DNA of 64,000 nucleotides from Chitinophagaceae bacterium (GTDB taxonomy: Bacteria; Bacteroidota; Bacteroidia; Cytophagales; Cytophagaceae): NCBI GenBank assembly GCA_028288365.1, contig JAQBNU010000067.1, positions 1 through 64,000 of the forward strand. The letters run 5' to 3'. Numbering within the stretch: the first letter of the stretch is position 1; each line of letters starts with the position of its first letter. The notes under the pieces are model-generated. The model ran no database searches, was not told the DNA's origin, and saw nothing but the letters and a program-made list of their open reading frames with translations. The position numbers and the translations under genes are program-made. This document shows positions 35,027-44,766 of the stretch, piece by piece.

Positions 35027-37918
35027 TTAGGCATTGACTGGTTCATTGTATTCTTCTACCGGAATACAAGAGCAAAATAAATTACGATCTCCGTAAGCAC
35101 TGTCAATTCTACTCACTGAAGGCCAGAACTTCGCTTGTCTTACCCAATCCAATGGGTAAGCGGCTTTTTCGCGACCGTATGGTCTGTCCCACTTATCGGA
35201 CAATAATATTTCTGAAGTATGCGGAGCCATTTTCAATACATTGATGGTTTTGTCGGCTTTACCTTCTTCAATTTCTCTGATCTCCTGACGAATAGAAATC
35301 ATGGCTTCTGCAAAACGATCCAACTCTGCTTTGGATTCACTTTCTGTCGGCTCGATCATCAATGTTCCTGCTACCGGGAAAGAAACCGTAGGCGCATGGA
35401 AACCGTAATCCATCAAACGTTTGGCGATGTCTTCTACTTCTACACCGGCAGATAATTTAAAGGAACGACAGTCTAAGATGAACTCGTGTGCACAACGTCC
35501 GTTGCTACCAGAGTACAACACCTTGTATTCTTTTTCTAATTTCGATTTTAAATAATTCGCATTCAGTATGGCCATCTCTGTTGCTTTCTTCAAGCCACTC
35601 GCTCCCATCATGGCAATGTAAGCGTATGGAATTGGAAGAATAGCCGCACTACCAAACAACGCTGCAGATACAGCCGTGATGGCTTTCGGTGATTTATGTT
35701 CAGCCAATACATGAGAAGGTAAATATTGCACCAAATGTTGTCCAACACCAATCGGTCCAACACCAGGTCCACCACCACCGTGAGGGATGCAAAATGTCTT
35801 GTGTAAATTCAAGTGACAAACATCGGCACCAATAGCTGCAGGAGAAGTCAATCCAACTTGTGCATTCATATTGGCTCCGTCCATGTATACTTGACCACCG
35901 TATTGATGAATCGTATTACAAATGTCTTTGATCGATTCTTCAAACACTCCGTGAGTAGAAGGATACGTTACCATTAGACAAGCTAAGTCCGCAGCATGTT
36001 CTTCTGCTTTCTTTTTCAAATCTGCTACATCGATATTTCCCATATCGTCGCAAGCTACCAACACGACTTTGAAACCTGCCATCACTGCACTCGCTGGATT
36101 CGTACCGTGTGCAGAAGTGGGAATCAATGCTACATTTCTATGGTGATCACCTCTGTCAGCATGGTATGCACGAATGACTAGCAAACCTGCGTATTCTCCT
36201 TGTGCACCAGAGTTTGGTTGCAAAGACACACCTGCAAAACCAGTAACTCCACACAACCATTTTGACAATTCATTGGTCAGGTGAATATAACCTCCTACCT
36301 GATTCACCGGAACGAAAGGATGTATAGAAGCAAACTCAGGCCAGGTCACCGGAATCATTTCTGTCGTAGCATTCAACTTCATCGTACATGATCCCAATGA
36401 AATCATAGAATGAGCCAACGACAAATCTTTATTTTCCAAGTGCTTCAGGTAACGAAGCATGTTGTGTTCGGAATGATACGAGTTAAATACAGGATGTTGT
36501 AAATATTTTGATTCACGTTGCAAAGCAACAGGGATATCCAGGTCACTGTTGATAACATCTGTCCAGGAAATAGAAATGCCTTTACCACAGGCTTGAGAAA
36601 ATAATTCTGTGATGGCATCTAAATCTGTGCGTGTAGTTGTTTCATCTAATGAGATAAAAACTTTATCTGCATAATAGCGAAAGTTAATTCCTACTTGTTC
36701 TGCTTTCTCACGCAGCGCTTCCGTTTTATTGGCAATAGAAACGACAACGGTATCAAAGGTTACACCTTTGTTTACTACATAACCTGCGTCAGATAAAGCG
36801 GACGATAATAAGTCGGTATATTTTTTAATGCGTGAAGCAATTTTCTTTAAGCCTTTCGGTCCATGGTATACAGCGTATGATCCAGCCATCACAGCGAGTA
36901 AGACTTGCGAGGTACAAATATTAGACGTTGCTTTTTCTCGGCGAATGTGTTGTTCACGTGTTTGCAAAGCCATGCGGTATGCTTTCTTACCTGAAGCATC
37001 TACAGATACTCCGATGATACGACCTGGCATGGAACGTTTGTATTCATCTTTCGTAGCGAAGAACGCAGCGTGCGGACCGCCGAATCCCATCGGTACACCA
37101 AAACGTTGACTTGTTCCGATCACTACATCAGCTCCCATTTCACCGGCTGGTTTGAACAAAACGCAAGCCATCAAATCTGTTGCTACTGCTTTGTATATTC
37201 CATTGTTATCTGCCAGTTGAAACAGCTCAGCGTAATCAGTATAAATTCCATCTGTATCAGGTGTCTGAACCATGAGTCCAAACACATCTACACTGTTCAA
37301 ATCATCCGCTGTAATTTTTTTAATGCGAAGTTCTATACCCAAAGGCAGTGATCTGCTTTTCAGTACATCTATTGTTTGCGGAAAACATGTTTCACTGACT
37401 AAAAAAACATGTGCGTCTTTTTTATCTGCTTTTCTCAATGCATGTAAAAAGGTCATCGCTTCCGCTGCTGCCGTTGCTTCGTCCAACAAAGAAGCATTCG
37501 TAATTTGCATACCCGTCAAATCTGAAACCGTTGTTTGGTAATTGATCAACGCTTCCAATCTTCCTTGTGCAATCTCCGCCTGGTAAGGCGTGTATGCTGT
37601 GTACCATCCTGGGTTTTCCAAAATATTTCTCAGAATCACAGGAGGTGTAATGGTACCATAGTAACCCAGACCGATATAACTTTTTGTAATTCTATTCCAG
37701 CTGGCTACTTCTTTGAAGTGCGTGATAAAATCTTGTTCTGTCAATGCAGCAGGCAAGCCTTGCATGCCGCCGATGCGAATACCGTTTGGAACCGTTTGTT
37801 CGATCAGTTGATCAAGAGAAGTCAAACTCAAACTGTTCAACATGTCGTCTTGTTCTTCTTTGGATGGACCGATGTGTCTGGATTGAAACCCTTCGAATTC
37901 AGGATTGGACTTTATCAT
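35027..37918 (-). CDS. gcvP: Glycine dehydrogenase (decarboxylating), P-protein
   Basis: 963 residues from the ATG giving [19 protein letters not shown]; a TTG nine codons upstream is less likely. The PLP-dependent P-protein of the glycine cleavage system decarboxylates glycine and passes aminomethyl to the lipoyl H-protein. Both the N-terminal half ([20 protein letters not shown]) and the C-terminal half with the PLP-lysine in [18 protein letters not shown] are in one chain, the long homodimeric type. gcvT and gcvH are not in the window. Confidence 0.97.
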   Translation of the reverse strand: MIKSNPEFEGFQSRHIGPSKEEQDDMLNSLSLTSLDQLIEQTVPNGIRIGGMQGLPAALTEQDFITHFKEVASWNRITKSYIGLGYYGTITPPVILRNILENPGWYTAYTPYQAEIAQGRLEALINYQTTVSDLTGMQITNASLLDEATAAAEAMTFLHALRKADKKDAHVFLVSETCFPQTIDVLKSRSLPLGIELRIKKITADDLNSVDVFGLMVQTPDTDGIYTDYAELFQLADNNGIYKAVATDLMACVLFKPAGEMGADVVIGTSQRFGVPMGFGGPHAAFFATKDEYKRSMPGRIIGVSVDASGKKAYRMALQTREQHIRREKATSNICTSQVLLAVMAGSYAVYHGPKGLKKIASRIKKYTDLLSSALSDAGYVVNKGVTFDTVVVSIANKTEALREKAEQVGINFRYYADKVFISLDETTTRTDLDAITELFSQACGKGISISWTDVINSDLDIPVALQRESKYLQHPVFNSYHSEHNMLRYLKHLENKDLSLAHSMISLGSCTMKLNATTEMIPVTWPEFASIHPFVPVNQVGGYIHLTNELSKWLCGVTGFAGVSLQPNSGAQGEYAGLLVIRAYHADRGDHHRNVALIPTSAHGTNPASAVMAGFKVVLVACDDMGNIDVADLKKKAEEHAADLACLMVTYPSTHGVFEESIKDICNTIHQYGGQVYMDGANMNAQVGLTSPAAIGADVCHLNLHKTFCIPHGGGGPGVGPIGVGQHLVQYLPSHVLAEHKSPKAITAVSAALFGSAAILPIPYAYIAMMGASGLKKATEMAILNANYLKSKLEKEYKVLYSGSNGRCAHEFILDCRSFKLSAGVEVEDIAKRLMDYGFHAPTVSFPVAGTLMIEPTESESKAELDRFAEAMISIRQEIREIEEGKADKTINVLKMAPHTSEILLSDKWDRPYGREKAAYPLDWVRQAKFWPSVSRIDSAYGDRNLFCSCIPVEEYNEPVNA

Positions 37919-38005
37919 ATTGTTGTATGGAATGAAGCGATGCAATCGCTATAGTCTTGTACTTTTTGGAGTACAAATTTAGTTAAAAAGCAGAGGATAA
38001 ACCAT

Positions 38006-38027
38006 TTATACACAATGCTGTGGATAA
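38006..38027. promoter_or_regulatory. Pair of convergent DnaA-box-like 9-mers
   Basis: TTATACACA (38006-38014) and TGTGGATAA (38019-38027) face each other with a 4-base spacer, in the 157-base gap between the divergent gcvP and M28 peptidase genes. The second is a perfect consensus DnaA box. Far from dnaA (about 14 kb). Confidence 0.5.
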
Positions 38028-38075
38028 ATAAATAAAGCACTATGTATTAGGCTTTTTTAGTATTTTTGAGGTCAA

Positions 38076-39650
38076 ATGAAATCAGCTATTCTCTTCTTTT
38101 TATTGGCTTTCCTGACTACACTTTCTGTTCAGGCTCAATCTCCGTTTAAAGACGGTGCATTGAATTACGCTCAATACATTACTCCATCACAAATCAAACA
38201 ACATGTTTATGTGTTGGCCTCTGATAGTTTGGAAGGAAGAGAAACAGGAAAGCCCGGACAATTCAAAGCAGCAGATTACCTGGTGAAGCAATTCCAGGAA
38301 ATTGGCTTGCAACCGATCAATACCGAAAAACAAGGTGCAGGATATTTTCAAAACCTAAATATTGAACGCATCCGCTGGAAGCCTTCTTATATGTTGGTAG
38401 GTTCTGATACGCTTAAACTTTTTAAAGACTTCTACGCAAAAGGAGAAGTCCTCATCCCTCAGGAAACTTCGATGACAGCAGTGTTTGCTGGTTATGGCAT
38501 CGATACACTGCCTTACAACGATTATAAGTCTGTCACTGTAGCCGGCAGGGCCGTTTTCATTTTACAAGGAGAACCTGTCATTGATAATATTTCTTTGCTC
38601 ACAGGAACTACGGCACGTTCAGACTGGAGTACGAACTGGCAAAAGAAAGCTGTACTCGCCTATGCAAAAGGAGCAGCCGCTGTATTCATTGTTTCACCTA
38701 TCAAAGAAGACTTATTTGTCAATGGTATCAAGCGCATGCGTGAAACCAGAAACGGATACAGTTTAGGATTAGAAACCGAACTGGCTATGGAAAAATCTTT
38801 TTTCATTTCTGAACAACAAATGCTCGACATATTAGGTGTCGATAGTATGCGTTTGAGCAGATGGAAATCAGATAAAAATGCACCCAAACAATTACGCGCC
38901 AACACGCCTACTCTTCAATTGCGAATTCAGGCACAGGTAGAAAAAATGACGACTCAAAATGTATTGGGAGTTGTGCCGGGTTCAGATCTACGCGATGAAT
39001 ATATTTTTGTCTCTGCACATTACGATCACCTAGGTAAAAAAAATGACAGCACTATTTTTTATGGTGCCGATGACGATGGATCAGGAACAGCCTCCTTGTT
39101 AAGCATGGCCAATGCATTCATGCAAGCCTACAAAGTAGGCAAGGGCCCAAGACGCTCCATTGTATTCACCGCTTTTACAGGAGAAGAAATGGGATTGTTA
39201 GGTTCTAGTTATTATTCCTCACATCCAATATTCCCAATAAAAAAATCTGTTGTTGATCTTAACATTGACATGATCGGCCGCATAGACGAAGAACATCCTG
39301 GTGATTCCAATTATGTATACCTGATTGGCAGCGATCGTTTATCTACAGAGCTTCATCAACTCTCTGAAGAGACAAATAAGACTTACACACATTTATCATT
39401 AGATTATACCTACAACGATCCTAAGGATCCAAATCAATTGTACTACCGTTCCGATCATTACAACTTTGCAAAAAAAGGAATTCCTGTGATCTTCTATTTT
39501 ACTGGTCTCCACGAAGACTACCATCAGATCACTGATACTCCCAATAAATTATTGTATATTAAAACATCGACCATCGCTAAACTCGTATTCTTGACAGCCT
39601 GGCAATTGGCTAATCAGGATCACAGAATACAGGTTGACGTTAAGCAGTAA
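38076..39650 (+). CDS. Secreted M28-family metallopeptidase
   Basis: 524 residues, signal peptide (MKSAILFFLLAFLTTLSVQAQ). A PA-type insert domain (about residues 120-240, VFAGYGIDTLPYNDYK) precedes the catalytic M28 domain. Zinc ligands appear in SAHYDHLGK (His), YGADDDGSGT (Asp), GEEMGLLGS (catalytic Glu plus ligand), NIDMIGR (Asp) and YRSDHYNFAKKGIPVIF (His). Likely an aminopeptidase in the periplasm or outside the cell. A TATTTTTG just upstream of the start resembles the -7 element TAnnTTTG. Confidence 0.95.
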   Translation: MKSAILFFLLAFLTTLSVQAQSPFKDGALNYAQYITPSQIKQHVYVLASDSLEGRETGKPGQFKAADYLVKQFQEIGLQPINTEKQGAGYFQNLNIERIRWKPSYMLVGSDTLKLFKDFYAKGEVLIPQETSMTAVFAGYGIDTLPYNDYKSVTVAGRAVFILQGEPVIDNISLLTGTTARSDWSTNWQKKAVLAYAKGAAAVFIVSPIKEDLFVNGIKRMRETRNGYSLGLETELAMEKSFFISEQQMLDILGVDSMRLSRWKSDKNAPKQLRANTPTLQLRIQAQVEKMTTQNVLGVVPGSDLRDEYIFVSAHYDHLGKKNDSTIFYGADDDGSGTASLLSMANAFMQAYKVGKGPRRSIVFTAFTGEEMGLLGSSYYSSHPIFPIKKSVVDLNIDMIGRIDEEHPGDSNYVYLIGSDRLSTELHQLSEETNKTYTHLSLDYTYNDPKDPNQLYYRSDHYNFAKKGIPVIFYFTGLHEDYHQITDTPNKLLYIKTSTIAKLVFLTAWQLANQDHRIQVDVKQ

Positions 39651-39666
39651 ACTCTTCGCATCTACC

Positions 39667-41052
39667 ATGAGCAACGCTTCTGAACATTTCATACAAGACG
39701 CAGACAAAAAAGTTTTCGATAAGGAACACCGAAGAAAAATTAATTTCAACATCGGTAAATACGAAAACTCTGTCAAGAACGGTACCTATCAGTTTGCTGA
39801 TCATGAGTTGGCAAGAAAGAGAACTTCTTTTATCAAAACACAGGTCATTGAAAATCTGGATAAATACTTGATGGAGTTTGAAAACAATTTCACCAAGCAA
39901 GGAGGGAAGGTTATTTGGGCAAGAGACGCGAAGGAAGCGTTAACAGAGATTGAAAAAATATTCAAAGCGAAGAATGCGAAAAGTGTCGTGAAGTCAAAAA
40001 CCATGACTTCCGAAGAAATTCACCTCAACGAATTTTTAGAAAAAAGAAACGTTGAAGTTGTAGAGACTGACTTAGGAGAATACATCGTACAACTCAACGG
40101 ACAAAAACCTTATCATATCGTAACACCTGCCATGCACATGTCGAGACATGATGTATCGGAGTTGTTTGAAAGAAAATTGGGCGTACCCTACATCGAAGAT
40201 CCGCAGGAACTCACTCTCATTGCCAGAAATATTTTGCGTCAAAAATATTTGAACGCTGACATCGGCATGACCGGTGCGAACTTTATCATTGCGGACATTG
40301 GAGGTATTTCGGTAACTGAAAACGAAGGGAATGCTCGCATGAGTACTACGTTTCCTAAAACACAGATCACTGTTGTTGGAATAGAAAAATTAATTCCATC
40401 CATTATGGACCTGGCCTTGTTCCTTCCTATGCTTGCACACAGCGGCACAGGACAACAAGTGACTGTTTACAATACCATTCTATCCGGACCGCGTAAGTCA
40501 GATGAAACAGACGGACCGGAAGAAATGTATGTGGTATTGATTGATAATGGAAGAACAACATTGTTGGCCGATGTAGAAAAACGTCAGGCCTTGAATTGCA
40601 TTCGTTGTGGAGCATGTTTGAATGCTTGTCCAGTATATAAAAACATTGGAGGCCATACCTACAACACGACGTATAGTGGACCTATAGGTTCAGTGATTAC
40701 ACCTCATTACAGAGGCATGGAAAATTTCAAACACTTGAGTTTCGCAAGTTCATTGTGCGGCGCTTGCACCAGTGTATGTCCAGTAAAAATTGACTTACAC
40801 AATCTTTTGCTTCTCAATAGAAAACAAAGTGTGAAAGAAGGGTTGGCCAACAAGTGGGAAGCCAGAGGATTTAAGATCTGGGGAATTGCCATGAGAAAAA
40901 GAGCCTGGATGAATTTCGGTGGAAGTTCATTGAAAAATATGGCGCTTTCATTTTTGTTTAAAAACAGTTGGGGCAAACACAGAGCTTTACCGGAACTTGC
41001 TCCGAAGAGCTTTAACCAGCAATGGAAGGAAAAGAAAAACAATAAGGGCTAA
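39667..41052 (+). CDS. lutB: LutB-type iron-sulfur protein
   Basis: 461 residues from the ATG giving MSNASEHFIQD; an upstream TTG would overlap the peptidase stop. The N-terminal LUD-like region (residues 60-300) is followed by two ferredoxin clusters, CIRCGACLNACPVYK and SLCGACTSVCPVKID, as in LutB of the L-lactate utilisation LutABC complex. Starts 16 bases after the M28 gene. lutA and lutC are not adjacent, so it may work with partners elsewhere. Confidence 0.92.
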   Translation: MSNASEHFIQDADKKVFDKEHRRKINFNIGKYENSVKNGTYQFADHELARKRTSFIKTQVIENLDKYLMEFENNFTKQGGKVIWARDAKEALTEIEKIFKAKNAKSVVKSKTMTSEEIHLNEFLEKRNVEVVETDLGEYIVQLNGQKPYHIVTPAMHMSRHDVSELFERKLGVPYIEDPQELTLIARNILRQKYLNADIGMTGANFIIADIGGISVTENEGNARMSTTFPKTQITVVGIEKLIPSIMDLALFLPMLAHSGTGQQVTVYNTILSGPRKSDETDGPEEMYVVLIDNGRTTLLADVEKRQALNCIRCGACLNACPVYKNIGGHTYNTTYSGPIGSVITPHYRGMENFKHLSFASSLCGACTSVCPVKIDLHNLLLLNRKQSVKEGLANKWEARGFKIWGIAMRKRAWMNFGGSSLKNMALSFLFKNSWGKHRALPELAPKSFNQQWKEKKNNKG

Positions 41053-41055
41053 TCA

Positions 41056-41310
41056 CTAAAACCCTCTGGATAACAAATAGCCTATTCTCGCCTGCACAGA
41101 TAGTTCATGTTCGTTTATTTTTTCTACCTGCATGAAGGTAGGCTTATCCTTTTGATACAAAGAATCGTTTTCTACCCTCATAGAAAATGCTTCAGTAGCA
41201 TCTGCTGCTACTGTTAATGATTCACAATGAGCAATGACCGCATCTTTGTTCCAAAGTAACAAAGCAATGGTTGTGACAATAAAGAGAGAAGATAAAATAT
41301 GCCTGATCAT
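41056..41310 (-). CDS. Small exported protein of unknown function
   Basis: 84 residues, converging on lutB with a 3-base gap. An N-terminal hydrophobic stretch (ILSSLFIVTTIALLLW) predicts a signal peptide or anchor; the rest is polar (FSMRVENDSLYQKDKP, HELSVQARIGYLL). I do not recognise a family. It is kept because it has a plausible exported-protein architecture and fills a space with no other gene. Confidence 0.55.
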   Translation of the reverse strand: MIRHILSSLFIVTTIALLLWNKDAVIAHCESLTVAADATEAFSMRVENDSLYQKDKPTFMQVEKINEHELSVQARIGYLLSRGF

Positions 41311-41420
41311 AATCGCCCCGTTTTATTTTATCGATGGGACATAAAAATAATGCTTCTGCATTAAGTAAAGATCATGTATGGATTAGGAAATTGTTTTGTT
41401 AGAATGTTCCAACAACAAGC

Positions 41421-42116
41421 CTAATACAACCGTGCAAGATAATTTCCTTCTTCCCCCTGGTATAAAAATTCCAGATTAAAACCCGCCTGTTCCGCTTTGT
41501 CACTCAACAGGTCATAGCCTACATATAACCATGGAAAGGGTTCTCCCTGCACACCTTTGTAAGTCAGCCTGTATTCCATCTCTCCATAATATGCACCGTT
41601 CAGATCGATCAGGTAAGAGCCATCTTCTTCTTCAAACATGTAGATGATATCAGAGGATTCCAAAATAATTTGTCCACCCTGGTTGAGTAATGATTTCGCC
41701 TTCGCAAAAACATTTTCCAATCCTTCAATCGTTAAGGCCATTCCGATTCCGTTCATCAAAAATAAAAGGGTGTCGTATTGACCTTCTTCTTTATAAAAAT
41801 CTTTTAGTTCTGCACGAATACCTTGTTGTTTCATGCATTCTACTGCAACAGGTGCGATGTCAATGGCTTTGACATCAAAGCCTTTGTTTTGTAAAATCAA
41901 ACTGTGGCAACCGGCACCAGCTCCCACATCCAATATTTTACCTTTGCACAAAGACAAGGCAATCTTCTCCCATTCAGGCAATTCATTTTCTTGACGGAAT
42001 AAATAATCAACCGGCAATTCTTCTCCTTCTGTCAGGTTGGTATCTACATGTATGATGTTTCCTCTTTCTCCTTTGAGGTAATCTTGCATAGCCAACCCGA
42101 AAATATCCACTTCCAT
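41421..42116 (-). CDS. Class I SAM-dependent methyltransferase
   Basis: 231 residues. Motif I is KILDVGAGAGCHSLIL and later KAIDIAPVAVECMKQQGI gives the acidic loop binding the SAM ribose; VFAKAKSLLNQGGQIILESS is motif post III. The methyl acceptor is not readable. Two bases after the glycosyltransferase stop, so likely one transcript with it. Confidence 0.9.
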   Translation of the reverse strand: MEVDIFGLAMQDYLKGERGNIIHVDTNLTEGEELPVDYLFRQENELPEWEKIALSLCKGKILDVGAGAGCHSLILQNKGFDVKAIDIAPVAVECMKQQGIRAELKDFYKEEGQYDTLLFLMNGIGMALTIEGLENVFAKAKSLLNQGGQIILESSDIIYMFEEEDGSYLIDLNGAYYGEMEYRLTYKGVQGEPFPWLYVGYDLLSDKAEQAGFNLEFLYQGEEGNYLARLY

Positions 42117-42118
42117 TG

Positions 42119-43249
42119 TTATTTATTTTTTTGCAAAACTTCTTTAACGGCCTTCAGGTAAGCATCGCTTACCACCACATCTGAAAATTCTTTTTCAACC
42201 AATTGCCTGCTGTTGTTTGAAAATGCCTGCAGTTCTGCTTCACTTTTATTAAACATTTCCATCATCGCACGACTCAGGTCTTTGGCATCTTTTACATGAC
42301 ACAGCAACCCGTTGTAATTTTGTTTGACGATTTCTCTGCAACCCGGAACATCCGTAGCTATGAGCGGTTTCCCCATCGACGCTGCTTCCAGCAATACACG
42401 CGAAACACCTTCGCGATAAGAAGGCAGCACCACAACATCAGCTTTGTACACAAACTCTTCTATGCTATCAGTAAATGGAAAATAGCGAACGGGATAACGA
42501 GACAAGATGGTTTCGATTTGTGAAGTTGTAATACCGGCTGCTTCTGAATCTGCGGGAGCTCCCTGCAACCAGCATTCTACGACTTGTCCATATTTTTTGC
42601 GAATCAAAGTACAGGCTTCTAAATATTCATACAAGCCTTTATCATGAATCAATCGAGAAGCCATTAAAAACACAAATGGAGTTTGTCGCTGGTAAGGACG
42701 AAAAGAAAAGCGCTGAAGGTTAACTCCTGATCCGGGGATAAGAGAACTCTTAGATGATTTCACCAAACCCGCTTCTATAAAGAGGTCACGGTCTTCGCTG
42801 TTTTGAAAAAATATTCTGAACGGTGATTGGAAAGCAAATTTATATAATCCTTTCGCAATGCTACTCGACAAATTATGATTCAAAAAAACAGTGCCTAATC
42901 CCGATACATTGTTGATGACCGGTATCCCAAAAAGTCTGGCAGCAAAGCTCCCGTATATGTTAGGCTTGATGGTAAACTGTAAAACAACATCCGGTTTATG
43001 GTGTCTGAAGATTTTCCATACAGACAAAAACAATAAAAAATCTTTGATCGGATTGACTCCTCTGTTTTCCATTTGAACAGGCACGTATCGAACGTGATCA
43101 GAAACTAATTTAGCAGAATAACCATCCTGTGGCGCAATACACAATACATCGTATCCTTCATTCACCAAGGCTTTCACGATGTTCATCCGGAAGTTGTAAA
43201 TATTCCAGGACGTGTTGACAAATATGGCTATCGTTTTTTTTGCGGACAT
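42119..43249 (-). CDS. GT4-type glycosyltransferase
   Basis: 376 residues from the ATG giving MSAKKTIAIFVNTSWNIYNFR. Two Rossmann domains: the acceptor side has QFTIKPNIYGSFAARLFG and NNVSGLGTVF, similar to PglA/WbpX-like GalNAc or N-acetylhexosamine transferases. The donor side has FVFLMASRLIHDKGLYEYLEA and EGVSRVLLEAASMGKP with the E-x7-E motif. Probable role in surface polysaccharide or glycan synthesis. Confidence 0.9.
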   Translation of the reverse strand: MSAKKTIAIFVNTSWNIYNFRMNIVKALVNEGYDVLCIAPQDGYSAKLVSDHVRYVPVQMENRGVNPIKDFLLFLSVWKIFRHHKPDVVLQFTIKPNIYGSFAARLFGIPVINNVSGLGTVFLNHNLSSSIAKGLYKFAFQSPFRIFFQNSEDRDLFIEAGLVKSSKSSLIPGSGVNLQRFSFRPYQRQTPFVFLMASRLIHDKGLYEYLEACTLIRKKYGQVVECWLQGAPADSEAAGITTSQIETILSRYPVRYFPFTDSIEEFVYKADVVVLPSYREGVSRVLLEAASMGKPLIATDVPGCREIVKQNYNGLLCHVKDAKDLSRAMMEMFNKSEAELQAFSNNSRQLVEKEFSDVVVSDAYLKAVKEVLQKNK

Positions 43250-43282
43250 AAGATTCAAACACAACGTTTGATGAACAACAAA

Positions 43283-43301
43283 AAGGCCCTCATCGGGCCT
43301 T
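43283..43301 (-). terminator. Terminator after the LysM gene
   Basis: AAGGCCC (43283-43289) and GGGCCTT (43295-43301) flank a short loop; minus-strand T-rich sequence follows. Lies eight bases past the LysM stop. Confidence 0.8.
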
Positions 43302-43308
43302 CTTATTT

Positions 43309-44763
43309 TTATTCATTGGGTAAGGGCAGTTCACTTAAGATTCGATCTGCTATTTTTGGAATGTTGTCGCTCACAATTTGGTAAACGTAATTGCTATTGG
43401 AATTGTAATGTGTTTTAAAACTGTTCCCGGCTATCTGTTTTCCGTTTGCATCAAAGATGGAAAAGTGTGTAGTAAATGTACGTTCGTAGTTTAGTGCCGC
43501 ACGATCCAAACAGTTTTCATAATTCGTTTTCACTTCAAACTGATTGATGAAGATATAATAGTCGATGCTATACTTCGCACTGAAGTAATTATAAAAGTCA
43601 GGATTTCTTACGATCACACCAAAGTACTTGGTATTATCCTGCGGCAATTCATACTTGGCTTCGCCAGCACCAGTTACTTTATCTTTTTGCTTGGCTATCC
43701 ACGATTTATTTTTACTTACTGCTACTTCCTTTTGTGCTACATAGCGAGATGAAGGATTGGCAAGGGATTGCTGATAATTATAAGTCACAGAACTATAAAT
43801 TTTATTCAAGTCACTGATCGAATCTCTTGATCTTCCTCCTACCAAATGAATGGTTTCATAACCGTCTGCATTCAACAACGCATTCATACGACGGCGAAAT
43901 ACTTCTCTGATTTTATTTCTTGGTAAATTGGAACGCGCTGCAATTTCATCGTCCGCATCAGAGAAATATAAATAGGGATCGAATGGAATGATCAATACTT
44001 GTTTTCTATCCGGATTAAAATCGTACGGTTCAATGTTGCCTACAAAAGGATTTTGATTCTGCTTATCCTTCAGCGATACATAAGGCTTTTTTGTTGTCGT
44101 TGCAGGAGCAGTAGTCGTGGTTTCTATTTTCTTCTCTGGTTGTACAACCGTTTTTACAGGTTCTTCTTTTTTTACTTCTTCTTTCTTCGGTTCCTCTTTC
44201 TTTACTTCTTCCTTCGGTTCTTCTACTTTGGGTTCGGCAACGGTAACCACCGGTTTCTTTTCTTCCACCACTGTGGTGTTCACCGCTACTGGCGCAGACT
44301 TACGTCCCACTACCAATTCCTGTCCGGCTTTCAGATCGATGTTATTGAGCTTCATCAACTCTTCTACCGTCACTCCAAACTTTTTAGAAATACCATAGTA
44401 GGTATCTCCTGGTTGTACTTTGTAAATTACTTCGTCGTCTTCGCCTCTTTCTTTTGCTGCTTCTTTTTTCGCAGACTGCACCAGTGATTCTGTGTAGGGG
44501 ATGTTGATGACCTGACCTACTTTTAAACCATTTTCTAATTCCGCATTGATCTCCAATAATTCCGATACAGGAACTTTATATTTTGTACTTATGCCATACA
44601 CCGTTTCACCTGGTTCGACCAGGTAACGTACATGGATCTTATTATTTATTTTAGTGACTCCAATCGAATCAAATGGAGCAGAAGACGCATGAACACTCAC
44701 TCCGGCTATCATAGCCAACCCTACCGTACACAAAGACAATCCCAACACTTTCATAACATTCAT
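43309..44763 (-). CDS. Exported LysM peptidoglycan-binding protein
   Basis: 484 residues with signal peptide (MNVMKVLGLSLCTVGLAMIA, ending VHA). LysM 1 is residues about 45-90 (VEPGETVYGISTKYKVPVSE); LysM 2 about 112-152 (VQPGDTYYGISKKFGVTVEE). A Lys/Glu/Pro/Val/Thr low-complexity linker (about 155-235) follows, then a C-terminal domain (about 250-484) of unrecognised fold with PFDPYLYFSDADDEIAARSN. It could bind cell wall and present the C-terminal domain. Immediately downstream of rseP, a few bases apart, so probably cotranscribed. Confidence 0.85.
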   Translation of the reverse strand: MNVMKVLGLSLCTVGLAMIAGVSVHASSAPFDSIGVTKINNKIHVRYLVEPGETVYGISTKYKVPVSELLEINAELENGLKVGQVINIPYTESLVQSAKKEAAKERGEDDEVIYKVQPGDTYYGISKKFGVTVEELMKLNNIDLKAGQELVVGRKSAPVAVNTTVVEEKKPVVTVAEPKVEEPKEEVKKEEPKKEEVKKEEPVKTVVQPEKKIETTTTAPATTTKKPYVSLKDKQNQNPFVGNIEPYDFNPDRKQVLIIPFDPYLYFSDADDEIAARSNLPRNKIREVFRRRMNALLNADGYETIHLVGGRSRDSISDLNKIYSSVTYNYQQSLANPSSRYVAQKEVAVSKNKSWIAKQKDKVTGAGEAKYELPQDNTKYFGVIVRNPDFYNYFSAKYSIDYYIFINQFEVKTNYENCLDRAALNYERTFTTHFSIFDANGKQIAGNSFKTHYNSNSNYVYQIVSDNIPKIADRILSELPLPNE

Positions 44764-44766
44764 TTT

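Noticed and set aside
43999-44487. Plus-strand open frame rich in Phe/Arg/Tyr opposite the LysM gene
   Set aside because: Antisense of the Lys/Glu-rich linker of the LysM protein; composition is fully explained by that.
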